Below are positions 46,248 to 55,386 of a stretch of 64,000 nt of DNA, piece after piece. This stretch comes from Lachnospiraceae bacterium UBA7205 (GTDB taxonomy: Bacteria > Bacillota > Clostridia > Lachnospirales > Lachnospiraceae), in the NCBI GenBank assembly GCA_002490665.1, contig DKUL01000001.1, positions 62,001 through 126,000 on the forward strand. The letters run 5' to 3'. How positions within the stretch are numbered: position 1 is the stretch's first letter; each line of letters opens with the position of its first letter. The translations under genes were made by a program, and so were the position numbers. The notes under the pieces were generated by a model, which was not told the origin of the DNA, did not search any database, and saw nothing but the letters and a program-made list of their open reading frames with translations.

Positions 46248-47933
46248 ATGAATAAAAACTGGTGGCATGACAAGGTGGCATATCAAATTTATCCCAAAAG
46301 CTTTCTGGATACCAATGGGGACGGTATCGGAGACCTGCGGGGCATTCTTTCCAAACTGGATTATCTGAAAGCGCTCGGGATAGACATTATCTGGCTCTCT
46401 CCCATCTACAAATCCCCATTCGTAGACCAGGGATATGACATTTCAGATTACTATGCCATTGCCGAAGAATTTGGAACCATGGAAGAGTTTGACGAGCTGC
46501 TGGCAGAGGCAAAAAAGCGGGATATGTATATCATTATGGATTTGGTCATCAACCACTGTTCCGACAAACATGAATGGTTCCAGAAAGCATTGGCAGAGCC
46601 GGACGGCGAATATGCGGATTACTTTTATTTCCGTCAGGGAAAGAGTGGGAATCCGCCGAGCAACTACCGTTCTTATTTTGGCGGCAGCTGCTGGGAACCG
46701 GTGGCAGGCACGGACAAATATTATTTTCATATGTTTGCAAAAGAACAGCCTGACCTAAACTGGGAAAATCCCAGACTGAGGCAGGAGCTTTACCAGATGA
46801 TAAACTGGTGGCTGGAAAAAGGACTGACTGGATTCCGCATTGATGCCATTATCAACATTAAGAAAAATCTTGACTTTCCTGACTTCGAACCGGATGGTCC
46901 GGACGGTCTTGCCGGGTGCTGGAAAATGGTCGAAAGCGCCGAGGGCGTGGGGGAATTTTTAGAAGACTTGAAACAGAATACATTCCAGAAGCATAACGCA
47001 TTTACTGTCGCCGAAGTATTTAATATGAAAGACGGTGAACTGGCAGACTTTATCGAGGAGAACGGACACTTCTCCACCATATTTGACTTCAGCGCCCACT
47101 GTCTGAGCGACGGAGAACATGGGTGGTATGATGCCCCGGCCGTCAGCTTTCAGAAGTGGCGGGACACAATTATCCATGCACAGCTTGACATCCAAAAATA
47201 TGGAATGGAAGCAAACATTATCGAAAACCATGACGAGCCAAGGGGCGTGTCCCGCTTTCTCCCGGAATACGCAAGGACACCCGCCGGAACGAAAATGCTC
47301 GGCACAGTGAACATCCTGCTGCGCGGCATACCATTTATCTACCAGGGGCAGGAAATCGGCATGCAGAACGCGGTGTGGAACAGTATCGAGGAATACGATG
47401 ACATCAGCACGAAGGACCAGTACCACATTGCCAGGGACGCCGGGCTCTCCGACGCGGAAGCCCTGACAGTCTGTAGCAGAATGAGCCGGGACAATGCAAG
47501 GACACCCATGCAGTGGAACAGCCAGAAAAACGCCGGATTCACGACAGGCACGCCCTGGCTGAAGGTAAACGGCAATTATAAGGAAATCAACGTGGAACGC
47601 CAGGAAAAGGATGAAGCTTCCGTACTACATTATTATCAAAGGCTTGTGGCATTGCGCAAGTCGCCCGCGTACAAAGAAGTCTTTACATACGGTACATTTT
47701 CCCCGGCATTTGAGCATACAGAAACCGTAATGGCATACTACCGCACCACTGCCGACAAAAAGGTATTGGTCGCTGCAAACTTTGGCAGGGAGGCAGTCGA
47801 GCTGACGCTGGCACACGATATTTGCCATATCCTTTTATCCAATATGGGTGCAGAGGAAACAGATACATCCAGCCATATGCTAAGGCTGGAAAGCTGTGAG
47901 GTAATTGTTTTGGAATGCGGACAGCCCCTTTAA
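46248..47933 (+). CDS. GH13 alpha-glucosidase / oligo-1,6-glucosidase
   Basis: A 561-residue cytoplasmic GH13 enzyme that removes glucose from alpha-linked malto- or isomalto-oligosaccharides. Conserved regions are visible: DLVINHCSD, GFRIDAI (nucleophile Asp about 199), VAEVFN (acid Glu about 256) and ENHDEPR (transition-state Asp about 329; many relatives have NHDQPR). The N-terminus WWHDKVAYQIYPKSFLDTNGDGIGDL, here split by reading, is typical of oligo-1,6-glucosidases. A trehalose-6-phosphate hydrolase is less likely but not excluded. GGAGG lies 8 bases before the ATG. Confidence 0.9.
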   Translation: MNKNWWHDKVAYQIYPKSFLDTNGDGIGDLRGILSKLDYLKALGIDIIWLSPIYKSPFVDQGYDISDYYAIAEEFGTMEEFDELLAEAKKRDMYIIMDLVINHCSDKHEWFQKALAEPDGEYADYFYFRQGKSGNPPSNYRSYFGGSCWEPVAGTDKYYFHMFAKEQPDLNWENPRLRQELYQMINWWLEKGLTGFRIDAIINIKKNLDFPDFEPDGPDGLAGCWKMVESAEGVGEFLEDLKQNTFQKHNAFTVAEVFNMKDGELADFIEENGHFSTIFDFSAHCLSDGEHGWYDAPAVSFQKWRDTIIHAQLDIQKYGMEANIIENHDEPRGVSRFLPEYARTPAGTKMLGTVNILLRGIPFIYQGQEIGMQNAVWNSIEEYDDISTKDQYHIARDAGLSDAEALTVCSRMSRDNARTPMQWNSQKNAGFTTGTPWLKVNGNYKEINVERQEKDEASVLHYYQRLVALRKSPAYKEVFTYGTFSPAFEHTETVMAYYRTTADKKVLVAANFGREAVELTLAHDICHILLSNMGAEETDTSSHMLRLESCEVIVLECGQPL

Positions 47934-47943
47934 GGGCTGTCCG
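47918..47943. terminator. Hairpin between convergent GH13 and clpP genes
   Basis: CGGACAGCCC pairs with GGGCTGTCCG; the GH13 stop codon lies in the loop and the clpP stop directly follows. No long T run on either side. Confidence 0.55.
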
Positions 47944-48537
47944 TCAGTCTCTCTGCGCAATCACCTTGTCAATCAACCCAAATTGCAGTGCTTCCTCAGC
48001 GGACAGATAATTGTCGCGCTCTGTCGCAAGCGCGATTTCCTCAACGGACTTCCCTGTGTTCTCAGCGAGAATCCTGTTCAGCCGCAGCTTGCTTTTCTGC
48101 ATGTGGTCGGACATAATCTTGATGTCTGTCGCCTGACCCTGAACCCCGTTTCCGTGAATTGCCGGCTGGTGTATCATAATTTCCGCGTTGGACAGCGCAA
48201 AGCGTTTTCCTTTCGCCCCGCCTGCAAGCAGGAACGCGCCAAAGCTTGCCGCAAGCCCGACGCAGATTGTCGATACGTCGCATTTGATATACTGCATGGT
48301 ATCATAGATTGCAAATCCCGCCGTGACCGAGCCGCCCGGACTGTTGATATACAGCTGGATGTCCTTATCGGGGTCTTCCCCTTCCAGATGGAGCAGCTGC
48401 GCCACAACCAGACTTGCGGAGGCATCGCTCACTTCCTCACCCAGAAAGATTATCCGGTCCGACAGCAGGCGCGAAAATATATCGTAGCTCCGCTCCCCCC
48501 TGCTGGTCTGTTCTATTACATATGGAATCAGACTCAT
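47944..48537 (-). CDS. clpP: ClpP-type ATP-dependent protease proteolytic subunit (paralogue)
   Basis: A 197-residue serine protease subunit that would form the ClpP tetradecamer and work with a Clp ATPase. The catalytic triad is complete: Ser in [14 protein letters not shown] (98), His in [10 protein letters not shown] (123) and Asp in [11 protein letters not shown] (175). The usual AASMGA is AASFGA here. No Clp ATPase or trigger-factor gene is nearby, so it is probably an extra ClpP rather than the housekeeping copy. Its ATG overlaps the stop of the small AraC-type gene (ATGA), so the two are made together. Confidence 0.92.
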   Translation of the reverse strand: MSLIPYVIEQTSRGERSYDIFSRLLSDRIIFLGEEVSDASASLVVAQLLHLEGEDPDKDIQLYINSPGGSVTAGFAIYDTMQYIKCDVSTICVGLAASFGAFLLAGGAKGKRFALSNAEIMIHQPAIHGNGVQGQATDIKIMSDHMQKSKLRLNRILAENTGKSVEEIALATERDNYLSAEEALQFGLIDKVIAQRD

Positions 48538-48938
48538 GCCGCCATCATGCCTCCTTTTACATTAATACGCAGCACAGTACCGATGTGCAGCATTTTGGGC
48601 TGCTTCGGGTAAAAAATACCATTTCTGCGATATGTCTGCGGTGTGCATTGGTACAGCCTGCCAAATGCAAGCGTGAAAGCCTGCTGCGAATTGTAATGCG
48701 CCTCGTAGGCTATTTCGACAATGGGTTTCCTGGTTCTTGCAAGCTTCTCGGCTGCCAGTGTCAGACGCCTTCCCTGAATATACTTATATATGGTTATCCC
48801 CGCCTGCTCCGCAAAAGTACGCGCGATATAAAATTTGGAATAATTCAGCGCAGCAGCTATCTTGTCCAGCGAAAGCTCCTCCTGTATATGTTCCTCTATA
48901 TATGATACTACCTTTTGCACAACCTTGTCTTCACTCAT
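48534..48938 (-). CDS. Small AraC-type HTH regulator coupled to clpP
   Basis: A protein of about 134 residues made almost only of an AraC double HTH ([21 protein letters not shown] ... [25 protein letters not shown], in parts) with a short C-terminal tail. It has no sensor domain, like SoxS/MarA-type proteins. The start MSEDKVVQK has GAGG and AAGGAG sites upstream. It is translationally coupled to clpP, so a protease-regulated stress switch is possible but is inference. Confidence 0.82.
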   Translation of the reverse strand: MSEDKVVQKVVSYIEEHIQEELSLDKIAAALNYSKFYIARTFAEQAGITIYKYIQGRRLTLAAEKLARTRKPIVEIAYEAHYNSQQAFTLAFGRLYQCTPQTYRRNGIFYPKQPKMLHIGTVLRINVKGGMMAA

Positions 48939-49058
48939 ATCTACATTCCTCACTCCTTTTATATCAGTATGTCGCTGTTTACTTCGTTCCAGTAACATCA
49001 GTATACCATGCATCCCTGGAACGTGTCTTAATAGAAATTGCCCTTTTAGGGGTTTTCC

Positions 49059-49318
49059 ATAGCTGCACCGGCGCCCCTGACTGGATTATTGAGATTGTGT
49101 CCCCGAGTAATTCCAGCCATGACTACGTAAAAAAGCTGAACCTGTACATGGACGCAGGTGTGCGGGAATACTGGATTGTCAATCCGCAGCAGCAGACAAT
49201 CCTTGTATATTTCTTTGAGGAAGATATCCATGTCCGGCAGTACACTTTTGATGATGCCATCAAAGTAAATATCTATGATGATTTTACGATTGACTTTTCT
49301 GCATTAGCGCGTGATTGA
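49059..49318 (+). pseudogene. Truncated Uma2 family nuclease (C-terminal fragment)
   Basis: The frame encodes CTGAPDWIIEIVSPSNSSHDY and AGVREYWIVNP, which align closely with the C-terminal half of the intact Uma2 gene at 51468. The N-terminal half with the PD motif and the start are missing; upstream codons of the same frame read as unrelated sequence across the AraC promoter. So this is a remnant. Its last 35 bases overlap the kinase gene on the other strand. Confidence 0.75.
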
Positions 49319-50546
49319 AATATACCCTGCACGCAAATCCTCCGTCCGCATTGTTAAAAAACCGCACCTTCCAGTGGTGGAATGATGCTATCTGCCGCAC
49401 GAGCCGGATGCCGAGTCCGTGCTCCGGCAGCTTATCCGACTTTGTGGAAGTCCTAAATTTTTTGAGCTGTTCCCTGCTGACACCGCAACCATTATCCGAT
49501 ATTTCCAACACCGTGCTTTTGAAAAAACACCATCCCATCTGCATCAGGCTTACCCTGATTTCACATCCGGCTAAGTTGTGGCTGATGGCATTGTTTATCA
49601 GGTTTTCTACCAGCCGTTTCATCAGCTCCGCATCCCCCTTCACATAAAACCGCTCAAGGCTGTCCGAGACAGTGACACTAATGTCATATTTCTCGTCAAG
49701 GTTTCTGTTGACGATGTCGCATATCGTTTCCCGTATCAGTGCGGGCAGAAGCACCTGTTCGCGGTGCCAGACGCCCATCCCATATGTGAGTTTATTGGAG
49801 GTATTCAGATTTGTAACAAGCGTTTTGATACGGATTGCCTGATTTTCTATCATCTGTGCCCGTTCCTGTACCTCGGCACAGCCGTGGGCAGAATGCAGCA
49901 GTTCATCCGCATAACCAATTACCAGCGAAAGCGGCGTCCTGATATCATGCGACACCCCTGCAATCCACGAAGTCCTCTGCATCTCGCGCCTGCGTGCATC
50001 GCGCCTTATAATCAAAAACGGTCCCACCAGCAGTACAATAATATTGATTAAAAAAAGAACCGGAAGCGTCGTCAAGAGCATATTCACCGTGCGAATCTGA
50101 AACGACAGCTGATACTTCCAGACAGTATTTCTCGGCATCCCGACTACAAAAATCCCATCGTCCACAATCCGTGCATAAACCGGATAATCATTTAAGTAAA
50201 ACCTTGTAAACTGTACAATCTCCTTCACTGTATAGTGTACCGGGACATCCTCCGGCAGCTGGTAACTCCAGATGATATCTCCCGCATCGTCCATCAGAAA
50301 AGCAAAGCCGTCAAAGCTGTCAATCCGCTCCATCCCCTGTAGTGAAATACTGTACTGCACTTCCCCATTTTCCCGGACTGTTTTTTGTATCTGTCCGGAA
50401 ATATATTCTGGTGACAAGTCCGAGAAACCGGCATCCGTCTTTATTGACAAATACGTCAATATCAGTATATCCGCAACCAGCATTATGCCAATCATCATAA
50501 TTGTCAGCATTACTATCTTAAAAAAATTTTCCAGTCTTCTCATCAT
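49284..50546 (-). CDS. Sensor histidine kinase next to the LanFEG-like transporter
   Basis: A 420-residue membrane kinase with two helices (about 9-31 and 150-172) around an external sensor of about 115 residues. The H-box is WIAGVSHDIRTPLSLVIGYA; N and G boxes read LIENLINNAISHN-like (VENLINNAISHN) and ISDNGCGVS, HGLGIRLVRQIA. It follows the response regulator without any gap. In lantibiotic loci kinases of this form induce immunity transporters; the target here is probably the divergent ABC operon at 52125. Confidence 0.9.
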   Translation of the reverse strand: MMRRLENFFKIVMLTIMMIGIMLVADILILTYLSIKTDAGFSDLSPEYISGQIQKTVRENGEVQYSISLQGMERIDSFDGFAFLMDDAGDIIWSYQLPEDVPVHYTVKEIVQFTRFYLNDYPVYARIVDDGIFVVGMPRNTVWKYQLSFQIRTVNMLLTTLPVLFLINIIVLLVGPFLIIRRDARRREMQRTSWIAGVSHDIRTPLSLVIGYADELLHSAHGCAEVQERAQMIENQAIRIKTLVTNLNTSNKLTYGMGVWHREQVLLPALIRETICDIVNRNLDEKYDISVTVSDSLERFYVKGDAELMKRLVENLINNAISHNLAGCEIRVSLMQMGWCFFKSTVLEISDNGCGVSREQLKKFRTSTKSDKLPEHGLGIRLVRQIASFHHWKVRFFNNADGGFACRVYFNHALMQKSQS

Positions 50547-51242
50547 TTACACCAGCTTATAGCCCAATCCCCTGACAGTCAGCAGATGTGCCGGCTTTGA
50601 CGGATTGTCCTCCAGTTTTTCCCGCAAATGCCTGATGTGCACCATCAGGGAGTTTTCATACCCATAGCTTCCGTCAGGCCACAGCGTGTCACACAGTACA
50701 TTGATGGAAAGAATTCTTCCCCGGTTTTCGCACAGTTTTTTGAGGAGTGCAAATTCCTTTGCCGTGAGGGTGTCATCCTCGCCGTCGACGCTGACTGTCC
50801 CTGCATCCCAGTCAATCACTGCCTTTCCTATCCTGTCTGTCCCCATGTTTTCGTCAATATGGTATGTCCGCTTTAAAACTGCCTTTACCCGAAGCAGCAG
50901 TTCCTCCGGCAGAAAAGGCTTTGTGATATAATCGTCGGCACCCAGCCCAAGCCCTTTCAGCCGCGCATAATCCTCATCCCGCGCGGACAGAAAGATAACC
51001 GGGAGCCCGCTGCCTTTTATCTTTTTAATCTGTTCAAATAGCGTAAATCCATCGCCGTCCGGCAGCATGATGTCCAGAAGCACAAGCTGGTAATCATTCT
51101 CCTGCGTATACCACATCGCCTCGGCACAGCCCGCTGCCATATGAATATGCTGGTATCCCTCCTTTTTCAGGAGCTTTCCTACTAATGTCAACAGCTCCGG
51201 CTCATCATCCACCAATAAAATATTGCACTCCTGCAATGTCAT
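50547..51242 (-). CDS. Response regulator (OmpR type) next to the LanFEG-like transporter
   Basis: A 231-residue regulator: receiver with ILLVDDEPELLTLVGKLLKKEG (in parts), acceptor in LVLLDIMLPDGDG and Lys in DYITKPFLPEELL; winged helix with LTAKEFALLKKLCENRGRILS and YENSLMVHIRHLREKLE. Its stop codon directly abuts the kinase ATG. Divergent from Uma2. Confidence 0.93.
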   Translation of the reverse strand: MTLQECNILLVDDEPELLTLVGKLLKKEGYQHIHMAAGCAEAMWYTQENDYQLVLLDIMLPDGDGFTLFEQIKKIKGSGLPVIFLSARDEDYARLKGLGLGADDYITKPFLPEELLLRVKAVLKRTYHIDENMGTDRIGKAVIDWDAGTVSVDGEDDTLTAKEFALLKKLCENRGRILSINVLCDTLWPDGSYGYENSLMVHIRHLREKLEDNPSKPAHLLTVRGLGYKLV

Positions 51243-51467
51243 TTTAATCCCCCCATTCCCGCGAATTCATATACCTTTTTGACCACCAGTATCATTATAA
51301 CGGATGCCGCCAAAAAAGTGCAGATGATCCATGAGAATTAATGTAATTTTAAACAACTCAGAAATATGCATGAAATTTTATTTCTTTCAATATCTTTTTA
51401 TGTTAATATAAAGACATCATATAGTGACGGTACTTGGCACGCCCAAACAAGAAAGGAAGTACAGCTT

Positions 51468-52019
51468 ATGGCAATCTCACACGTACAATTTAAATCATTC
51501 ACTGAGGACGACTACTACAGGCTGGGTGAAGATACCCGCGCGGAGCTGATTGACGGAAAATTTTATTATATGGCTGCCCCGAGCAGACTGCATCAGGAAA
51601 TATTAAACGGCATCAATAATACCATATATAACTACATCCGTTCCAAAGAGGGCTCCTGCAAGGTTTACCCTGCCCCTTTTGCGGTCAAGCTCTTTGATGA
51701 TTCCAAAACGATTGTCGAGCCGGATATCAGCGTCATCTGCAATCCGGAAAAGCTGACTGACAAGGGCTGTGCCGGCGCACCCGACTGGATTATCGAAATC
51801 GTTTCCCCCTCCGACCCGCAGCGAGATTACGACATCAAGCTTTTCAAATACCGTACCGCAGGCGTCCGCGAATACTGGATTGTGAATCCCATGACGCGCA
51901 CAGTCACTGTCTATGATTTTGAAAACGGCAGCGGAACGAACCAGTATGTTTTTGAAAATACCATTTCTGTCTGCATTTATGAGGACCTGACAATCAATAT
52001 CGCGGAACTGCTGTCATGA
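51468..52019 (+). CDS. Uma2 family endonuclease (PD-(D/E)XK)
   Basis: A 183-residue member of the Uma2 (DUF820) restriction-endonuclease-like family. The core is complete: TIVEPDISVICNP (PD), GAPDWIIEIVSPS (E), and the Lys/Tyr-rich helix DYDIKLFKYRTAGVREYW. The biological role of the family is not established. The start MAISHVQFKSF has AAAGGAAG 8 bases upstream; a frame-extended ATG 34 codons earlier has no ribosome site. A truncated paralogue lies 2 kb away. Confidence 0.88.
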   Translation: MAISHVQFKSFTEDDYYRLGEDTRAELIDGKFYYMAAPSRLHQEILNGINNTIYNYIRSKEGSCKVYPAPFAVKLFDDSKTIVEPDISVICNPEKLTDKGCAGAPDWIIEIVSPSDPQRDYDIKLFKYRTAGVREYWIVNPMTRTVTVYDFENGSGTNQYVFENTISVCIYEDLTINIAELLS

Positions 52020-52048
52020 CCAATGCGAAATTTAAAGCTCCCTTAAGG

Positions 52049-52067
52049 TAAGCATCATATCTGCTTA
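52049..52067. promoter_or_regulatory. Dyad upstream of the LanF-like gene
   Basis: TAAGCA-N7-TGCTTA, about 60 bases before the start codon of the ABC operon. Possible binding site of the neighbouring OmpR-type regulator; this is inference. Confidence 0.35.
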
Positions 52068-52124
52068 AAGAAATCCCCCTATCATAAGAAACCGTAAGGA
52101 CACTTAGATTAGGAGGATTTTTTT

Positions 52125-52853
52125 ATGAACACAAACATCATTGAGACCGACAGCCTGACAAAAGGCGTCGGCAGTCAGACACGTGTAAACCACATCGACC
52201 TGCGCGTCCCGGAGGGATGCGTCTATGGCTTTCTTGGCCCGAACGGCGCGGGCAAAACCACGACTTTAAAGCTCCTGCTCGGTCTGCTGAAGCCGACTGA
52301 AGGCACCATCACGTTCTTTGGTCAGAAAATGTCAGAGCAAAACAGGCTTTCCATCCTGAAGCATACCGGAAGCCTGATTGAAAGCCCCAGCTTTTACGGA
52401 CATCTGACAGGGCTCGAAAATCTTGAGATTATCGCAAAGATGAAAAAAGTGCCTGCAAAGGAAATAACGAATGTCCTCCAGACGGTGCGTCTATATGAGC
52501 AGAAGGACAAAAAAGTCAAGCAGTATTCCCTCGGCATGAAGCAGCGTCTCGGCATTGCCATGGCACTTCTTGGCAATCCGCGCGTGCTGATACTTGACGA
52601 GCCGACCAACGGGCTTGACCCCGCGGGAATACAGGAGATACGCGAGTTCATCAAAAACCTGCCCGTGCTCCGCCAGATGACGGTCATTGTGTCCAGCCAT
52701 CTTTTGAGCGAAATGGAGCAGATGGCGGACATGGTAGGAATCATCAATCATGGGTGTCTTATTTTTCAGGGAACCATGAGCGCGCTTGAGGCGCAGGGGG
52801 AAAGTCTCGAGGATGCCTTCCTGAAACTGACCGGGGGAGGTGATAGTCTATGA
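52125..52853 (+). CDS. Lantibiotic-immunity-type ABC transporter ATP-binding protein (LanF/BcrA-like)
   Basis: A 242-residue ATPase. Walker A is GPNGAGKTT, signature YSLGMKQRLGIAMALLG (LanF/BcrA form) and Walker B VLILDEPTNGLDP. TIFFGQKM-like and GSLIESPSFYGHLTGLENL blocks are typical of bacitracin/lantibiotic self-protection ATPases. TAGGAGG stands 7 bases before the ATG. The stop overlaps the permease start (ATGA). Confidence 0.93.
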   Translation: MNTNIIETDSLTKGVGSQTRVNHIDLRVPEGCVYGFLGPNGAGKTTTLKLLLGLLKPTEGTITFFGQKMSEQNRLSILKHTGSLIESPSFYGHLTGLENLEIIAKMKKVPAKEITNVLQTVRLYEQKDKKVKQYSLGMKQRLGIAMALLGNPRVLILDEPTNGLDPAGIQEIREFIKNLPVLRQMTVIVSSHLLSEMEQMADMVGIINHGCLIFQGTMSALEAQGESLEDAFLKLTGGGDSL

Positions 52854-54406
52854 GTTATCTGGTAAAAACAATTTCTTTGGAGTTAAAAAAGACGAAACGC
52901 CGCGGCATCTGGCTTGTTCTCGCCTTGTTTTTGCTGCTGATAACCGGCTATCTGGGTTATAACCTGAATGACGAGCGGTTTCTTGGATTTGGATGGATGA
53001 TGGCGCTGTACAATGCCCCGCTGATGAACGCCATCCTGATTCCTACAGGCATCGCAGTCTTTGCAAGCCGGATTATCGATATGGAGCACAAGGGAAACAC
53101 ATGGAAGCTGCTTGAGACCATGCAGCGCAAATCCGACATTTGCCTCGGAAAAATTTTATACGGCTTTGCTGCAATCCTTATCTTTTGCCTCGCAGAGCTG
53201 GCAATTCTTCTGTGCATGGGATTTGTACTCAATTTTAAGGGAATGCCCGATTTATGGGCTTATGGGTTGTTTTTCATGCAGACGCTGGTGATATCCTACA
53301 ACCTTTATCTATTGCAGATGCTTGTATCCCTCATTTTTCAAAACCAGGCTGTCGCCCTGTGCACCGGACTCTGCGGAAGCATGGCAGGGCTTTTCCTGAT
53401 GTATGTCCCGCAGTGGCCGCTCCTGCGAAATATTATTCCATGGGGACACTATGGGGCAGCCATGTTCGTGGGCATGGACTGGAACAAGGAAGAAAGCATC
53501 AAAGGGTTTTACTATATGTCACAGGGCAATGGGGTAGCCTTTTTTATCATAGGCTGGTTATGCTTCCTGCTGATTGGCGGCTGGCTCGCCTTCAGACATA
53601 TGGATACAGACGGGTACCATTTTTCCATGAAACGCCACAGACAGCCAGAAGCTGATGGCGCCCCTTTATCCCACAAACCCATAAAGATTCCGTGTCTGCC
53701 CGTGGAGCTTCTGAAAATCAAGCGCACGCCGATTTGGCTTGCCTTTATCGTCCTGCCGCTGATTTCCGCGGTGATTGGGACAGGCAACTACTTAAATAAC
53801 CTTGACATCCTGAAAAGCACCTGGCATTCCCTCTGGACACAGCACGCCCTGTTTTTCTGCTACTTTTTCATGCCGCCGCTTGTGGGTGTTTATGCAAGCT
53901 ATCTCTGGCGGCTGGAACACAATGGGACAAACTGGAACATGGTACTGGTCAATACGCCTGTGTGGCGGCTTGTTTTGGGAAAAGTCATGGTGTGCTCCGG
54001 CATCACATTCCTTACCCTGGCATGGCTCTGCCTTCTATACATCATATGCGGTCTGTACGCAGGCTTTACGGAGCCGGTACCCGCCGAGCTGCTGGAATGG
54101 CTTGCGTGCGGCGTCCTTGGCGGCATTGCCGTGTGCGCGGCGCAGTGCTTTCTCTCCCTTGTAATCCGGAGCTTCGCCATCCCAATCGGCATGGCGCTTG
54201 TCGGCGGATTTGCAGGGCTTGCAGTCACTGCAAAAGACCATTATTATTTGCTCCCCTACTCCCTCATGAGTATGGGAATGCGCGCTAACAATCCCGATTT
54301 GAAAATGGATATGACGCAATTTGTCAGCTATTCCTTATTTTTCATCATTTTGTTTTATCTGCTGATGGTATGGCATATACGCCATCATGACGTCAGGACG
54401 CAGTAA
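52850..54406 (+). CDS. Fused LanE-LanG-like immunity permease
   Basis: A 518-residue protein with about twelve membrane helices made of two similar halves. Each half starts with the same kind of segment: SLELKKTKRRGIWLVLALFL at residue 9 and VELLKIKRTPIWLAFIVLPL at about 284, each followed by a GxxxxNxEx(R/W) type block (EHKGNTWKLLETM; EHNGTNWNMVLVN). Usually LanE and LanG are separate proteins of about 250 residues; here they are joined by a short soluble linker (RHRQPEADGAPLSHKP). It works with the overlapping ATPase to expel a membrane-acting peptide. Confidence 0.88.
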   Translation: MSYLVKTISLELKKTKRRGIWLVLALFLLLITGYLGYNLNDERFLGFGWMMALYNAPLMNAILIPTGIAVFASRIIDMEHKGNTWKLLETMQRKSDICLGKILYGFAAILIFCLAELAILLCMGFVLNFKGMPDLWAYGLFFMQTLVISYNLYLLQMLVSLIFQNQAVALCTGLCGSMAGLFLMYVPQWPLLRNIIPWGHYGAAMFVGMDWNKEESIKGFYYMSQGNGVAFFIIGWLCFLLIGGWLAFRHMDTDGYHFSMKRHRQPEADGAPLSHKPIKIPCLPVELLKIKRTPIWLAFIVLPLISAVIGTGNYLNNLDILKSTWHSLWTQHALFFCYFFMPPLVGVYASYLWRLEHNGTNWNMVLVNTPVWRLVLGKVMVCSGITFLTLAWLCLLYIICGLYAGFTEPVPAELLEWLACGVLGGIAVCAAQCFLSLVIRSFAIPIGMALVGGFAGLAVTAKDHYYLLPYSLMSMGMRANNPDLKMDMTQFVSYSLFFIILFYLLMVWHIRHHDVRTQ

Positions 54407-54549
54407 GCGCTGCCGTTCAGTCTCTAAGGAATTGTAGGAAAATATTCACAAAATGCAAAAAACGCATTTGGGCGCGTGTACGGAGTCCGCAGCAAGTGCG
54501 TGCTCTTGTTTGTAAACTTAAGACTTTTATAGTAAATCACGTCTGTTCA

Positions 54550-54593
54550 GGCATCAGAATATGAACGAAATAATTTCTGCATATTCTGATGCC
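54550..54593. terminator. Hairpin after the TetR gene
   Basis: GGCATCAGAATAT and ATATTCTGATGCC form a perfect 13-base stem around 18 bases. It lies between the converging permease (+) and TetR (-) genes. There is no T run. The rest of the 54407-54600 gap shows nothing clear. Confidence 0.5.
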
Positions 54594-54600
54594 AGTTTAT

Positions 54601-55134
54601 TTACAACCCCTGATTTTGAAACAGCTGTTTCATCTCTTCTGCGGATTCCTTCATTCCCCTTTGAAACCACACCTCTATCCAGCCATACAGGCTATACGCG
54701 GCAAATGCTTTCGCATACGCTTCCCCTTTTGGCAAATCCGGCTTAAATTCCATCATGTCCAGAATGACGTCTTTTAACAGATAGACAAGCTGGCGTTTAT
54801 TTAAAAGGCGATAAAAGGCACTGTTGCGTTCAAAATGTTCAAACACCATACCAATCGCAGCGCTGAGCGGAAGGTTATGATTCTGCTCCCATTCCCTTCT
54901 CCACCCGTTGAATAATTGATTGACATACGCCCGCAGGATATCTTCCTTACTATCATAGTTGCGGTAAAAAGAAGCCCTTCCGATACCAGCGCTGCCGCAT
55001 AATTCACTGATGGAAATATCCTCCATCGCTTTGTCCTCCAATAATGTCAGGAGTGATTTTGTAATATGCTCCGTCACATATCTGTTTCTCCCCTCATTGC
55101 TCATCGGTGAAACAGTTTCCCTGTTTTGTCTCAT
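54601..55134 (-). CDS. TetR family transcriptional regulator
   Basis: A 177-residue regulator with the N-terminal HTH ISISELCGSAGIGRASFYRNYDSK and an all-helical ligand domain (residues 70-177) of the short TetR_C type. AGGAGG lies before the ATG. It is divergent from the small membrane peptide/esterase pair, and a perfect 20-base palindrome in the shared promoter is its obvious operator, so it should repress both units. Confidence 0.92.
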   Translation of the reverse strand: MRQNRETVSPMSNEGRNRYVTEHITKSLLTLLEDKAMEDISISELCGSAGIGRASFYRNYDSKEDILRAYVNQLFNGWRREWEQNHNLPLSAAIGMVFEHFERNSAFYRLLNKRQLVYLLKDVILDMMEFKPDLPKGEAYAKAFAAYSLYGWIEVWFQRGMKESAEEMKQLFQNQGL

Positions 55135-55148
55135 TTTTTCTCCTCCTG

Positions 55149-55185
55149 TTGACTTTTCATAAATTGCTGATACAATTGTATCAGC
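55149..55185 (+). promoter_or_regulatory. Promoter with overlapping TetR operator
   Basis: TTGACT (55149-55154), a 16-base spacer and TACAAT (55171-55176). The perfect palindrome with half-site GCTGATACAA covers 55166-55185 and thus masks the -10 box. This fits direct repression of the 44-codon gene and esterase. Confidence 0.75.
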
Positions 55186-55251
55186 ATTAAAAATGTTTAT
55201 AAAAGGATAGCATATTTCATTTTTTTAATCAAGGAACTACGGAGGTTTTAT

Positions 55252-55386
55252 ATGACGCTTACGCAAAAAAGAATTTTTATTTTATTGGTTGTCATTGTCA
55301 TCGCGGCAGTTTTGGGACGGCTTGCCTTTCGGGCATTTCTAAATTTATTGCTGGGTGGCACTTTGTTTGGAGGAAACTTCTTATGA
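55252..55386 (+). CDS. Small membrane protein (44 residues) coupled to an esterase
   Basis: A short frame with GGAGG 7 bases before the ATG. The product (MTLTQKRIFILLVVIVIAAV... LGGTLFGGNFL) is one hydrophobic helix with a basic N-terminus. Its stop overlaps the start of the esterase gene by four bases (ATGA), and the esterase ribosome site lies inside this gene, so both are translated together. Family not recognised; it may be a membrane partner of the esterase. Confidence 0.7.
   Translation: MTLTQKRIFILLVVIVIAAVLGRLAFRAFLNLLLGGTLFGGNFL

Noticed and set aside
48737..49058. Upstream part of the plus-strand frame that contains the Uma2 remnant
   Set aside because: It crosses the AraC-type gene and its promoter in antisense and has no Uma2 similarity; only the part after about 49059 is real homology.
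52125..54406. Full lantibiotic gene cluster
   Set aside because: No precursor peptide, LanM/LanB/LanC or protease gene is visible around the immunity-type transporter.
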